Shown: positions 9,046-17,722 of the stretch, piece by piece | Layout: every line of letters begins with the position of its first letter | Numbering within the stretch: position 1 is the first letter of the stretch | NCBI RefSeq assembly: GCF_002251435.1 | Contig: NZ_NPJI01000023.1 | Location: 1 to 64,000 of the forward strand | Source of the DNA: Prevotella sp. P2-180 | GTDB lineage: Bacteria; Bacteroidota; Bacteroidia; Bacteroidales; Bacteroidaceae | Direction: 5' to 3' | Length of the DNA: 64,000 bases | Made by a program: the position numbers and the translations under genes | The notes under the pieces: generated by a model | Database searches by the model: none | Seen by the model: the letters and a program-made list of their open reading frames with translations, nothing else | Told to the model about the DNA's origin: nothing

Positions 9046-10248
9046 ATGAAAAAACTTATGCTTATGTCGCTGGCGGCTCTCATATCACTGAGCGCTGGCG
9101 CACAAGAGAAAAAAGATGGTGAGAACAAGAACAAACCCGTATTCACCACTATCAAGGAAAACAAAATCACGAGTATCAAAGACCAAAACCGTAGCGGCAC
9201 ATGCTGGGACTACTCCACCCTGTCGTACTTCGAAGCCGAAATCCTGAAAAAGACAGGAAAGACTTACGACCTTTGCGAGTCGTTTGTGGCTAACAAGACT
9301 TACATGGACCGTGCCATACAGGTGGTGAGACTTCACGGCGACTGCCAGTTTGCACAGGGAGGCTCTTGCTACGACCCACTCTTCTGCATGCAGCACTATG
9401 GCATCTGCCCAGAGGACGCCATGCCTTTCCCTGGTTCACTCTACGGCGACTCACTGAACAACTTCAATGAGTTTTTCGCTCTTATGGAGCCATACGTGGC
9501 TGCCGTGTCGAAAGGCAATTTCAAGAAGCTCTCTTCACAATGGAAAGTGGGACTGCAGGGAATACTCGACGCATACCTCGGCAAGTGTCCTGAGACATTC
9601 ACATACGAAGGAAAGCAATACACTCCACAGACTTTCATGCAGAGCCTGGGAATAAATCTCGACGACTATGTGACCATCACTTCTTACACACACCACCCGT
9701 TCTACACCCGCTTTGCTGTAGAAGTGCAGGACAACTGGCGCAACCCACTGTCGTGGAACCTGCCCTTGGACGAGATGATGAGAGTCATAGATAACGCCAT
9801 AGCAGAGGGATACACCATAGCATGGGGAGGCGACGTGAGCGAGGAAGGATTCACACGCAAAGGTCTTGCCTATGCTTACAACACAAAAGAGATGGAAAGC
9901 CTACAAGGAAGCGACATGGCAAAATGGATGAGACTCGAACCTAAAAAGAAAACCGCAATAATCGACTCCTTGGGATGTACAGTACCCGAAATCACTCCTA
10001 CACAGGAGCGTCGCCAGCAGCGCTACGACAACTGGGAACTGACCGACGACCACGGCATGCTCATCTTCGGCGTGGCAAAAGACCAAAATGGCAAGGAATA
10101 CTATATGGTGAAGAACTCATGGGGCGAAACAGGCGACTACAAAGGCATCTGGTATATGACCAAGAGCTACATTGCAGACAATACCATGGACTTCATGGTA
10201 AACAAAAATGCCATTCCTAAGGACATAAGGAAAAAGCTCGGAATTTAA
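9046..10248 (+). CDS. Secreted C1-family cysteine peptidase (bleomycin hydrolase/PepC-like)
   Basis: A papain-like peptidase of the C1B group. The mature region carries the oxyanion Q47 and nucleophile C53 in DQNRSGTCWDYS, H336 in LTDDHGMLIFG and N357 in VKNSWGE, a complete catalytic set. It starts with a signal peptide (MKKLMLMSLAALISLSAGAQ), unlike cytoplasmic PepC, so it is probably periplasmic or exported. I chose ATG 9046; an in-frame ATG at 8896 lies inside pepP and would hide the signal peptide. The 400 aa are near the usual length for the Bacteroidota aminopeptidase C group. The preceding Xaa-Pro peptidase hints at shared peptide use. Confidence 0.92.
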   Translation: MKKLMLMSLAALISLSAGAQEKKDGENKNKPVFTTIKENKITSIKDQNRSGTCWDYSTLSYFEAEILKKTGKTYDLCESFVANKTYMDRAIQVVRLHGDCQFAQGGSCYDPLFCMQHYGICPEDAMPFPGSLYGDSLNNFNEFFALMEPYVAAVSKGNFKKLSSQWKVGLQGILDAYLGKCPETFTYEGKQYTPQTFMQSLGINLDDYVTITSYTHHPFYTRFAVEVQDNWRNPLSWNLPLDEMMRVIDNAIAEGYTIAWGGDVSEEGFTRKGLAYAYNTKEMESLQGSDMAKWMRLEPKKKTAIIDSLGCTVPEITPTQERRQQRYDNWELTDDHGMLIFGVAKDQNGKEYYMVKNSWGETGDYKGIWYMTKSYIADNTMDFMVNKNAIPKDIRKKLGI

Positions 10249-10267
10249 TTCCGCATAAATGAAAAGT

Positions 10268-10313
10268 GAAGAATGAAGAATGTTTTTAAACAACTATCTT
10301 CATTCTTCTTTTT
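10268..10313 (+). terminator. Terminator after the C1 peptidase gene
   Basis: A perfect 12-bp inverted repeat (10268-10279 and 10297-10308, GAAGAATGAAGA/TCTTCATTCTTC) with a 17-base loop, followed by TTTTTATATA. It ends the pepP-peptidase transcript. Confidence 0.8.
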
Positions 10314-10377
10314 ATATACATTTTTTAAAAAATCAAAAAAAAACGGGGTTCTGTACGGATATATTGATTTTTTTTCG

Positions 10378-10385
10378 TAATTTTA
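10378..10385 (+). promoter_or_regulatory. Possible -7 box for recJ-recQ
   Basis: TAATTTTA, one base off TAnnTTTG, 61 bases before the recJ ATG and just after the preceding terminator. It is the best candidate in the spacer but imperfect. Confidence 0.35.
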
Positions 10386-10446
10386 CACGCTGATTGCACA
10401 CTTGCGTGAAATCATATACTACACAGAAAGAAAAAAAACAATATAA

Positions 10447-12171
10447 ATGCATTTTAAATGGAACTACGAAACACCCTCTGCCGAAAGAACACAAGCAGCT
10501 AAAGAACTGGCTGAAAAAATCGGAATGAGCCCAGTACTCGCCGATCTTCTCATAAGAAGAGGCATAAAAACCGAGTCGGCGGCAAAACGATTCTTCAGAC
10601 CTATGCTAAGCGAACTCATCGACCCATTCCTTATGAACGATATGGACATCGCAGTAGACAGACTCAACGATGCCATGGGACGTAAGGAGAGAATAATGGT
10701 GTATGGTGACTACGACGTAGACGGATGTACCGCCGTGGCTTTGGTATATAAAGTTCTGCAGCAGTTTTATTCAAACATCGAATACTATATACCTGACAGA
10801 TACGACGAAGGATACGGAGTAAGCAGGAAAAGCATAGATGAAGCTAAGGAAAGAGGTGTGAAACTCATCATCGTTCTCGACTGCGGCATAAAAGCCAACG
10901 AAGAGATTGCCTATGCCAAAACACTGGGCATAGACTTCATTATTTGCGACCATCACGAACCCGACGACGAAATGCCGCCGGCTGTGGCTATTCTCAACCC
11001 TAAAAGAAAGGACTCTACTTACCCGTTCCACCACCTGTCGGGATGCGGCGTGGGATTCAAATTCATGCAGGCGTTTACTAAAAACAATGGCATTCCGTTC
11101 TCTAAACTCATGTCGGTGCTCGACTTCTGCGCTGTAAGCATAGCTTCTGACATAGTGCCAGTGACTGGTGAAAACAGAACACTCGCCTTCCACGGTCTGA
11201 AACAGATTAACCAAAACCCGTCGGTGGGACTGAAAGCCATCATCAAAATATGCGGACTGGCGGGAAGAGAACTTACCATGAGCGACATAGTGTTTAAAAT
11301 TGGTCCAAGAATAAACGCTTCGGGACGTATGCAAAACGGAAAAGAGGCTGTTGACCTGCTCGTGGAGAGAGACTTCAAAACCGCACTGCTACAGGCAAGC
11401 CAGATAAACGGATATAACGAGCAAAGAAAGGACATCGACAAACAAATGACGGAAGAGGCTAACCAAATAGTTGAGAAATTGGAAAACCAACAGCATCTCT
11501 CGTCAATTGTGCTTTATGGAGAAAACTGGAAAAAGGGCGTGATTGGAATAGTGGCATCAAGACTCACCGAACTGTATTTCAGACCTACTGTCGTGCTCAC
11601 CATTGTTGAAGGAATGGCTACCGGATCGGCAAGAAGCGTGGCGGGATTCGACATCTACGACGCAATAAAAAGCTGCCGAGACCTGCTCGAAAACTTTGGA
11701 GGTCACACATACGCCGCGGGACTCTCGATGAAAAAGGAAAACATACCGGAATTCAGAAGGAGATTTCAAAATTATGTAAACGATAACATAAAGCCCGAAC
11801 AGACACAGGCTATTCTGGATATTGAGGAGGAGATAGACTTCAAAGATATTACAAAAAAAATGCTCAACGACATCAAGAAGTTTGCTCCCCACGGACCATA
11901 CAACCCAAAACCGCTGTTCTGCACACATGAGGTGTATGACTACGGTACAAGCAAAGTGGTGGGAAAACAACAGGAACACATAAAGCTCGAACTCGTAGAC
12001 AGCAAGTCGAGCAACGTGATGAACGGCATCGCTTTCGGACAGTCGGGCTCTGCCATGTTTATAAAAAGCAAACGCAGTTTCGACATTGTGTATACAATAG
12101 AGGAAAACGCATATAAGCATGGCGAGGTGCAGTTGCAAATTGAGGATATCAAACCATCGACGAAGGAATAA
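10447..12171 (+). CDS. recJ: Single-stranded-DNA-specific exonuclease RecJ
   Basis: RecJ degrades ssDNA 5' to 3' in recombination and repair. The DHH phosphoesterase motifs are present: DYDVDG at residues 88-93 and DHH at 168-170. A DHHA1 domain follows with NASGRM and GVIGIVASRL and the GGH motif in FGGHTYAAGLSM, then an OB-fold C-terminus. At 574 aa it has the normal length. recQ starts 7 bases after the stop, so the two are almost certainly one operon. This pairs a 5'-3' nuclease with its helicase partner, as known for RecFOR-type end processing. Confidence 0.97.
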   Translation: MHFKWNYETPSAERTQAAKELAEKIGMSPVLADLLIRRGIKTESAAKRFFRPMLSELIDPFLMNDMDIAVDRLNDAMGRKERIMVYGDYDVDGCTAVALVYKVLQQFYSNIEYYIPDRYDEGYGVSRKSIDEAKERGVKLIIVLDCGIKANEEIAYAKTLGIDFIICDHHEPDDEMPPAVAILNPKRKDSTYPFHHLSGCGVGFKFMQAFTKNNGIPFSKLMSVLDFCAVSIASDIVPVTGENRTLAFHGLKQINQNPSVGLKAIIKICGLAGRELTMSDIVFKIGPRINASGRMQNGKEAVDLLVERDFKTALLQASQINGYNEQRKDIDKQMTEEANQIVEKLENQQHLSSIVLYGENWKKGVIGIVASRLTELYFRPTVVLTIVEGMATGSARSVAGFDIYDAIKSCRDLLENFGGHTYAAGLSMKKENIPEFRRRFQNYVNDNIKPEQTQAILDIEEEIDFKDITKKMLNDIKKFAPHGPYNPKPLFCTHEVYDYGTSKVVGKQQEHIKLELVDSKSSNVMNGIAFGQSGSAMFIKSKRSFDIVYTIEENAYKHGEVQLQIEDIKPSTKE

Positions 12172-12178
12172 CCAAACA

Positions 12179-14089
12179 ATGACGGAAGAAACATTTCGGG
12201 ATATCCTCCGAAAATATTGGGGATACGACAATTTTCGAGGCATACAAAGTGAGATAATAAACAGCATCAGCCAAGGGAAAGACACTCTCGGGCTGATGCC
12301 TACAGGCGGAGGAAAGTCGGTCACTTTCCAAGTTCCTGCCATAGCCATGGATGGGGTCTGCATCGTTATCACACCTCTCATCGCACTCATGAAAGACCAA
12401 GTGGAAAACCTAAGGAAAAGGGGAATAAAGGCGGCGGCTATTTACTCCGGAATGACTAACGACCAGATTATTTCAACACTCGAAAACTGTATCTTCGGAG
12501 CATACAAACTGCTCTACGTGTCGCCTGAACGACTATCCTCCACTTTCTTCCTAAAAAAAATTAACCACGCACACATCAGTTTCATCACCGTAGACGAAGC
12601 ACACTGCATCACACAATGGGGCTACGACTTCAGACCTTCTTACCTGAAAATCAAAGACTTCAAAAAAATATTCCCCGACACCGCCATACTCGCTCTCACT
12701 GCCACAGCCACTCCTGCCGTAGTGGAAGACATACAAAGACAACTCGACTTCAAATGCGACAACGTGTTCAGAATGAGTTTCCTAAGGACTAATCTGGCAT
12801 ATATTGTAGAAAAACCTATAAACAGACTTGAGAAGACTACACAACTCATAGAAAACGCTAAAGGGAGTTGCATAGTATATGTACAGACCAGAGACGATGC
12901 AAAAAATTTGGCGGAATATCTGAACGAAAATGGACAAAGCGCCACTTTCTACCACGCACATCTCGATAGCACAGTAAAAAACGACAGACAAGAGAGATGG
13001 AAAAAGGGCGAAATGAAGACTATGGTGGCAACTAACGCTTTCGGCATGGGTATCGACAAACCTGACGTGAGAATGGTTGTACACTACGAATGTCCTTCAA
13101 GCATAGAGGCTTACTTCCAAGAAGCGGGAAGGGCTGGAAGAGATGGAGAGATGGCTAAGGCTGTGCTTCTATACGACTATAACGACCACAAAAGAATACT
13201 ACAGACCATTGCCGACAGCTTTCCTGAAAAGGATTATATAAGAAAGGTATACGACGACTTGGCTTACTTCTTCCAAGTGGCACTCGGCGATGGCTTCAAC
13301 TGCAACTTCGAGTTTAACACCGAAAGATTCTGTCGCACATTCAAACATTTTCCCACAAAGGCATTGGCGGCAATAAAAATACTGGTGCAGTCGGGATATC
13401 TCGACTTTTCAGACAGCGACGACAACAAGTCGAGAGTGAGATTTCTGTTACAACGTGACGAACTCTACCGGCTGAGAAACAACTCACACGAGGAGGACAT
13501 GGTGATTGAGACTCTGCTGAGATTTTATGGAGGACTCTTTGTTGACTATACTTTCATCGACGAAAGCAGCCTTGCCCAGCGTTTAGGACTGGACAGCGAG
13601 AGGATTTATGTCATACTGAAAAGTCTGAATGAGAAAAATATCCTGCACTATATACCACGCAAGAAGATTCCTCACATACGATACAAACAGCGACGGGAAG
13701 ACTCACAAAGACTTGTAATACCAAAGGCTGTATATGAAGACATGCACGACAGGGCTATGGAGCGTGCTATGTCTATCATCAACTATGCCGAAAACAACAA
13801 CTTGTGTCGCAGCAGACTTCTTCTCAACTATTTTGGCGAGAAGACAAAGCACAACTGCGGGATGTGTGACTTCTGTACAAACCGGAACAACGAGACTGCT
13901 GCCGACGACAAGAATGCTGTACGCGAGGCATTGATCAGGAAAATACTCGATTTTCTTGCCGACGGCAAACGTCACCAGGTGTATGAACTCATGAATCTCA
14001 GCGACGACACTACAGCTCTCGCCGACACCATTACTTTCATGACCCACGAAAGAATGTTCGGGTTTAAAGACGGGGAAGTGTTCCTGTAA
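12179..14089 (+). CDS. recQ: ATP-dependent DNA helicase RecQ
   Basis: A 3'-5' superfamily 2 helicase that unwinds DNA ends for RecJ. Walker A is GLMPTGGGKS (K46), Walker B is DEAHC, and motif VI is QEAGRAGRDG. The RecQ zinc site shows four cysteines, one in NLCRS and three in HNCGMCDFC, followed by a short winged-helix/C-terminal region. The 636 aa suggest a reduced or divergent HRDC end. An upstream in-frame ATG at 12119 overlaps recJ and gives an unrelated basic N-terminus, so ATG 12179 is used. Confidence 0.96.
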   Translation: MTEETFRDILRKYWGYDNFRGIQSEIINSISQGKDTLGLMPTGGGKSVTFQVPAIAMDGVCIVITPLIALMKDQVENLRKRGIKAAAIYSGMTNDQIISTLENCIFGAYKLLYVSPERLSSTFFLKKINHAHISFITVDEAHCITQWGYDFRPSYLKIKDFKKIFPDTAILALTATATPAVVEDIQRQLDFKCDNVFRMSFLRTNLAYIVEKPINRLEKTTQLIENAKGSCIVYVQTRDDAKNLAEYLNENGQSATFYHAHLDSTVKNDRQERWKKGEMKTMVATNAFGMGIDKPDVRMVVHYECPSSIEAYFQEAGRAGRDGEMAKAVLLYDYNDHKRILQTIADSFPEKDYIRKVYDDLAYFFQVALGDGFNCNFEFNTERFCRTFKHFPTKALAAIKILVQSGYLDFSDSDDNKSRVRFLLQRDELYRLRNNSHEEDMVIETLLRFYGGLFVDYTFIDESSLAQRLGLDSERIYVILKSLNEKNILHYIPRKKIPHIRYKQRREDSQRLVIPKAVYEDMHDRAMERAMSIINYAENNNLCRSRLLLNYFGEKTKHNCGMCDFCTNRNNETAADDKNAVREALIRKILDFLADGKRHQVYELMNLSDDTTALADTITFMTHERMFGFKDGEVFL

Positions 14090-14107
14090 TCCTGCTACCT
14101 CTCACTA

Positions 14108-16036
14108 TCAATACTTCCTATACACATTTTTCAATGCTGCAGGATTGCCCATGTCAAACATTTCGCCTTCTATTCTCACACCCACCATGCCATAATTGCG
14201 ACGCACAGCCTCAAGGGCGGTGGTGAGTTCAATCTCGCGAGTGCTATCGCTGTTTTCATAGTGTTCAATAATGTCGGCGGCAAGTTGTTCGTACACCTCG
14301 GGGGTAAGGATGTATTGTCCGAAAACAGAATAATACTCCTTCTGACCATCAGGACCATTAATACCAAGAAACTCCTCGGCATAACCCACCGTGGGTTTCT
14401 CAGCCATCTGCGACACGTTCATGACAGTGCGTTTCTTGTCTTCCCACACACCACTAAGTATGCCATAACGACTCACCTCGGCCAGTGGGATGGGATGGAC
14501 GCTGACAGTGAGTTTGCTATAGAGTTCGAAATTCTCAATAAGCTGAAGAGCGCACGGCTTGTTGGTGGCACTGCGATAGAGCGTGTCGCCAAGCATTAGC
14601 AGTACTGGCTCGTTGCCGGCAAAATCACGAGTCTGATATACAGCATGACCAAAGCCCAGTTTCTCAGTCTGTATGACATACTGCAGGCGCTTTCCTATGT
14701 TTTGGATATGATTTTCATAATCCAAGGCCGCTGGACTAAGTTTAGAGAGATGCTCTTTAGACAGTGGAGTCTCGAAATAGTCACGATACAATTGTCTTTC
14801 CTCCTCAGAACCAAGCACCAAGCATATTTCCTCTATACCGCTCGCAACAAGCTCCTCAAGAAGGATGAGGATGACAGGACGCACCATGCCATCAGGACAG
14901 GGTATGGGGAAGAAGTCTTTCTTCATGCATCGTGTGGCAGGATAGAGTCGTGTGCCATAACCAGCCACTGGGATAATGGCTTTCCGTACGGTATGTACAG
15001 GACACATGGTGAGTTTATATGCCTGCATGCCACTGGAGTTAAGATAGTCGACTAACTTGAGTTGGCACTCCTCATTACGGGCAAGAAACTGCACCGAACC
15101 ATCTCCATGAGAACCTACACCCTTGCCGCCATATACGAGGGGAAGAATATTGGGATCGTTGAGAGTGCGTTGAAGTTTGGGAGCTTTTAGGGCTTCTGAC
15201 ATTGGAGCCACGTCGGAATTAAAAAGACTCTCTGCCTCTGTCATGAGACGACCTAAGGATTCTATTTCGCCATTGGCCATGTAACTCACGGCACGATTCA
15301 CGATATCAAGGTTTTTCTCACCAAGGGCAGCCTGTTCTCTGCGTCCAGCCTCGTCTACGGCAAAGGGATAAGCTCGGTTAAGGTCGCTAAGAATGCGTAT
15401 AGTGTCCTTGCTGGCACAAAGGTCGGCAAACACCCAGTAGAGGTGTTTCTTGATGTTCAGAGCCTTCACGTCTATCTCGTCGCCGTCGAAGTGCATGAGA
15501 CTTGGTTTTGAACCGAAGGCGCAAGCCTGGTCGAGTCGTCCACAACGAGACTGGGTGCGTAATTCGCCCAAATAGGCTATGTTCATCTCACCCAAGGTGT
15601 TGAGGTTTAGTTTGTATAACTGGTTAAACGCCCTTGCAACAAGCACGCATATAGCTGCGCTACTTGACAGTCCACTCTTGATAGGCAATGACATCGACTT
15701 GATATGAATATGTATGCCACCAACCTTATACCATTCGAGAATATATGACGCTACACCGGCACAATAGCAAAAAAATGACCCCGACTTAGCCACATGTTTC
15801 AGGTCTTGGTCCTGCATGCGACACGAAAAGTCTTGCCAAAAAGAGGCTATCTCCGGTGCTTCGCTTGTAAGTTTAAATACGGGTGATTTTTCAACATCAG
15901 CCAGAATGCCTTGTTCTATTCCAGTGACAATAGCAGCACCTTGTACTATGTCGGCATTCATTGTACGATAATGTCCAGCCCAGTCTGAATGTTCTCCAAA
16001 AAGACACAGACGACCTGGTACGAAGAGTTGTTTCAT
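14108..16036 (-). CDS. Fused GHMP-family sugar kinase and sugar-1-phosphate nucleotidyltransferase
   Basis: Two enzymes in one chain. Residues 1-345 are a GHMP kinase: motif 1 PGRLCLFGEHSDWAG (7-21), the phosphate loop LPIKSGLSSSAA (118-129) and motif 3 GGKGVGSHGDGS (303-314). Residues about 352-642 are a GalU/RmlA-like nucleotidyltransferase starting KAIIPVAGYGTRLYPAT (352-368). A likely role is salvage of a free sugar to its 1-phosphate and then to an NDP-sugar, as the bifunctional Fkp does for fucose, but the domain order here is the reverse of Fkp. The sugar and nucleotide cannot be read from sequence. It is monocistronic, divergent from a sigma factor gene. Confidence 0.88.
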   Translation of the reverse strand: MKQLFVPGRLCLFGEHSDWAGHYRTMNADIVQGAAIVTGIEQGILADVEKSPVFKLTSEAPEIASFWQDFSCRMQDQDLKHVAKSGSFFCYCAGVASYILEWYKVGGIHIHIKSMSLPIKSGLSSSAAICVLVARAFNQLYKLNLNTLGEMNIAYLGELRTQSRCGRLDQACAFGSKPSLMHFDGDEIDVKALNIKKHLYWVFADLCASKDTIRILSDLNRAYPFAVDEAGRREQAALGEKNLDIVNRAVSYMANGEIESLGRLMTEAESLFNSDVAPMSEALKAPKLQRTLNDPNILPLVYGGKGVGSHGDGSVQFLARNEECQLKLVDYLNSSGMQAYKLTMCPVHTVRKAIIPVAGYGTRLYPATRCMKKDFFPIPCPDGMVRPVILILLEELVASGIEEICLVLGSEEERQLYRDYFETPLSKEHLSKLSPAALDYENHIQNIGKRLQYVIQTEKLGFGHAVYQTRDFAGNEPVLLMLGDTLYRSATNKPCALQLIENFELYSKLTVSVHPIPLAEVSRYGILSGVWEDKKRTVMNVSQMAEKPTVGYAEEFLGINGPDGQKEYYSVFGQYILTPEVYEQLAADIIEHYENSDSTREIELTTALEAVRRNYGMVGVRIEGEMFDMGNPAALKNVYRKY

Positions 16037-16070
16037 ATATAGAAGTTATGTTAATGTTAGATTTTAAATG

Positions 16071-16078
16071 CAAAATTA
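16071..16078 (-). promoter_or_regulatory. -7 box for the kinase/nucleotidyltransferase gene
   Basis: TAATTTTG on the minus strand, 34 bases before ATG 16036. A TTTG at 16101-16104 (minus) sits 22 bases further up as a possible -33 element. Confidence 0.7.
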
Positions 16079-16142
16079 CCATTTTTTTTGTGATAAATCG
16101 CAAAAAATCAAAAGAAAATTTGCTTATTTAAGTAAAATGGTA

Positions 16143-16150
16143 TAATTTTG
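16143..16150 (+). promoter_or_regulatory. -7 box for the ECF sigma gene
   Basis: TAATTTTG with TTTG at 16119-16122 exactly 20 bases upstream, a full Bacteroidota promoter. It implies a leader of about 75 bases before ATG 16231, longer than most in this window. The housekeeping-type promoter suggests the sigma gene is not solely autoregulated. Confidence 0.75.
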
Positions 16151-16230
16151 CAGCAAATATCATAGTCAAACCATATAATTAACACATATCGCCTATTGAG
16201 AAAGTCTACTTAATAAAAAAAATTAAGTAA

Positions 16231-16812
16231 ATGAAACAATTAAACGCAATGACCGACGAAGAGTTGGCCATGGAATACATGTCGGGCAACGACTATGCCT
16301 TCGACAAACTCTTGGAACGCTACAAGGAAAAAGTGTTCAAATACATCTTTTCGATGACAAAAGAGAAATCGACTGCAGAGGATATCTTTCAAGATGTCTT
16401 TGTGAGAATTATTGTGGGACTCAGGGAAGGAAAGTATACCAGCAAGGGATTTTTCAGCTACTGGGTGTCTACTATAACTCGCAACATACTCATCGACCAC
16501 TTTAGGAAAGACAGAATTCTGGCAGCTGACCTTAACAACAACAACGACATCACAAAGATGTACCTTCCACAACTTACAGACGTGAGCGCGGAAACTACTA
16601 TTGTGAACACACAGGTGAAAGATAGCGCCGTGAAACTCATGAATCACCTTCCTGAGTTGCAAAGGGAAGTGGTATACATGAAATATTTTGAAGACAAGTC
16701 GTTTAAGGAGATTGCCTCACTGACCAATGTGAGCATCAACACTTCGTTGGGAAGAATGAGATATGCCATACTGAACATGAGACGCATGGCAAAAAAATAC
16801 AATAGTCTCTAA
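16231..16812 (+). CDS. ECF RNA polymerase sigma factor, orphan
   Basis: A sigma-70 family, group 4 factor of 193 aa. Region 2 is at about 15-85 (FDKLLERYKEKVF, EDIFQDVFVRI, WVSTITRNILIDHFRK). Region 4 is at about 135-190 (LPELQREVVYMKYFEDKSFKEIASLTNVSINTSLGRMR), with a helix-turn-helix. It directs RNA polymerase to a specific promoter set. No anti-sigma gene is adjacent: the upstream gene is divergent and the downstream one is rpe on the other strand. How it is held inactive is therefore not visible here. Confidence 0.92.
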   Translation: MKQLNAMTDEELAMEYMSGNDYAFDKLLERYKEKVFKYIFSMTKEKSTAEDIFQDVFVRIIVGLREGKYTSKGFFSYWVSTITRNILIDHFRKDRILAADLNNNNDITKMYLPQLTDVSAETTIVNTQVKDSAVKLMNHLPELQREVVYMKYFEDKSFKEIASLTNVSINTSLGRMRYAILNMRRMAKKYNSL

Positions 16813-16829
16813 CTAAAAAAAGAAATAGC

Positions 16830-16868
16830 AAAAGGCTTGCCGAACACTATAGTTCGCGCAAGCCTTTT
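16830..16868. terminator. Bidirectional terminator shared by the sigma gene and rpe
   Basis: Arms AAAAGGCTTGC (16830-16840) and GCAAGCCTTTT (16858-16868), with an inner CGAAC/GTTCG hairpin. The plus side is followed by ATTATT; the minus side by a T-rich run (complement of 16815-16829). The right arm lies inside the last codons of rpe, so coding sequence doubles as terminator. Confidence 0.8.
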
Positions 16869-17494
16869 ATTATTGCCATAGGGTCTGATGACTTAAACAC
16901 ATAACTGCCGCTTACCAGCACGTCGACACCTGCTTTGACAAGGCGCGGGGCTGTTTCGGCCTGTACACCTCCATCCACTTCGATCAAAGCCTTCGAGCCA
17001 CTTTCGGCTATCATGGTCTTCAGCCGACTCACCTTCGATATGGTGTTCTCGATAAACTTCTGCCCACCGAAGCCTGGATTGACACTCATAAGCAGAACCA
17101 TGTCCACATCTTCTATTATGTCTTCAAGAGTAGACACTGGTGTAGAGGGATTGAGAGTAACGCCAGCCTTCATGCCTGCATCGTGGATTGCCTGTATGGT
17201 GCGGTGAAGGTGGGTACACGCCTCGTAGTGGACATTCATCATCATGGCGCCAAGTTTTGCTGTGCGACTTATGTACTGTTCGGGGTGTACTACCATGTAA
17301 TGTACGTCAAGCGCTTTGCGGCATCGCGACGCGACTGCCTCAAGCACTGGAAAACCAAAAGAGATGTTGGGCACGAAGACACCATCCATCACGTCAAGGT
17401 GAAGCCATTCTGCCTCACTTTGGTTAATCATGTCAATGTCGCGGTCTAGATGTAGGAAATCGGCCGACAACAATGAAGGAGATACTATTGTCAT
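16847..17494 (-). CDS. rpe: Ribulose-phosphate 3-epimerase
   Basis: This enzyme interconverts ribulose-5-phosphate and xylulose-5-phosphate in the pentose phosphate pathway. The TIM-barrel protein of 215 aa shows SPSLLSADFLHLDRDI, HLDVMDGVFVPNISFG with metal ligand His/Asp, VHYEA, MSVNPGFGGQKFIE and the phosphate-binding end EVDGGV...VSGSYVF. It has the normal family length. It is the last gene of a long minus-strand run. Its final 22 bases overlap the terminator of the convergent sigma gene. Confidence 0.97.
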   Translation of the reverse strand: MTIVSPSLLSADFLHLDRDIDMINQSEAEWLHLDVMDGVFVPNISFGFPVLEAVASRCRKALDVHYMVVHPEQYISRTAKLGAMMMNVHYEACTHLHRTIQAIHDAGMKAGVTLNPSTPVSTLEDIIEDVDMVLLMSVNPGFGGQKFIENTISKVSRLKTMIAESGSKALIEVDGGVQAETAPRLVKAGVDVLVSGSYVFKSSDPMAIIKGLREL

Positions 17495-17508
17495 ATCTTG
17501 GGATTTAG

Positions 17509-17643
17509 TTAACTATAATAAATCGGTAATGTACCGCCGCCTCCATGACTGAAAGGGCGATATGAATGGGCGAGAAGCAAAATCATTTCAATTACTTTCT
17601 CGCTTGGTTGTACTTGTTCTAATTGAGTAGATGCTTTCTTCAT
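17509..17643 (-). CDS. Possible 44-residue hypothetical protein
   Basis: A minus-strand ORF from ATG 17643 to TAA 17509-17511, in the 228-base gap between fmt and rpe. The product starts MKKASTQLEQVQPSEKVIEM, looks amphipathic at first and ends with a Gly-rich SHGGGGTLPIYYS. A near-consensus -7 box (TTATTTTG, minus, 17647-17654) lies only 3 bases before the ATG. I do not recognise the family. It could be a real small protein or a chance ORF; the gap is too long to be purely an operon spacer. Confidence 0.35.
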   Translation of the reverse strand: MKKASTQLEQVQPSEKVIEMILLLAHSYRPFSHGGGGTLPIYYS

Positions 17644-17722
17644 AGGCAAAATAATTTGATGTTTATATTAATAGAAACGCAACATCCTACCCTTTTATTA
17701 TATCTGCCTATAAAAAAATACA

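Noticed and set aside
8154..9200. A 348-codon antisense ORF over pepP and the C1 peptidase start
   Set aside because: It is a by-product of codon composition opposite two well-supported genes, has no start context and crosses the gene boundary.
11557..12390. A 277-codon antisense ORF over recJ-recQ
   Set aside because: It crosses two conserved genes and shows no domain; a shadow ORF.
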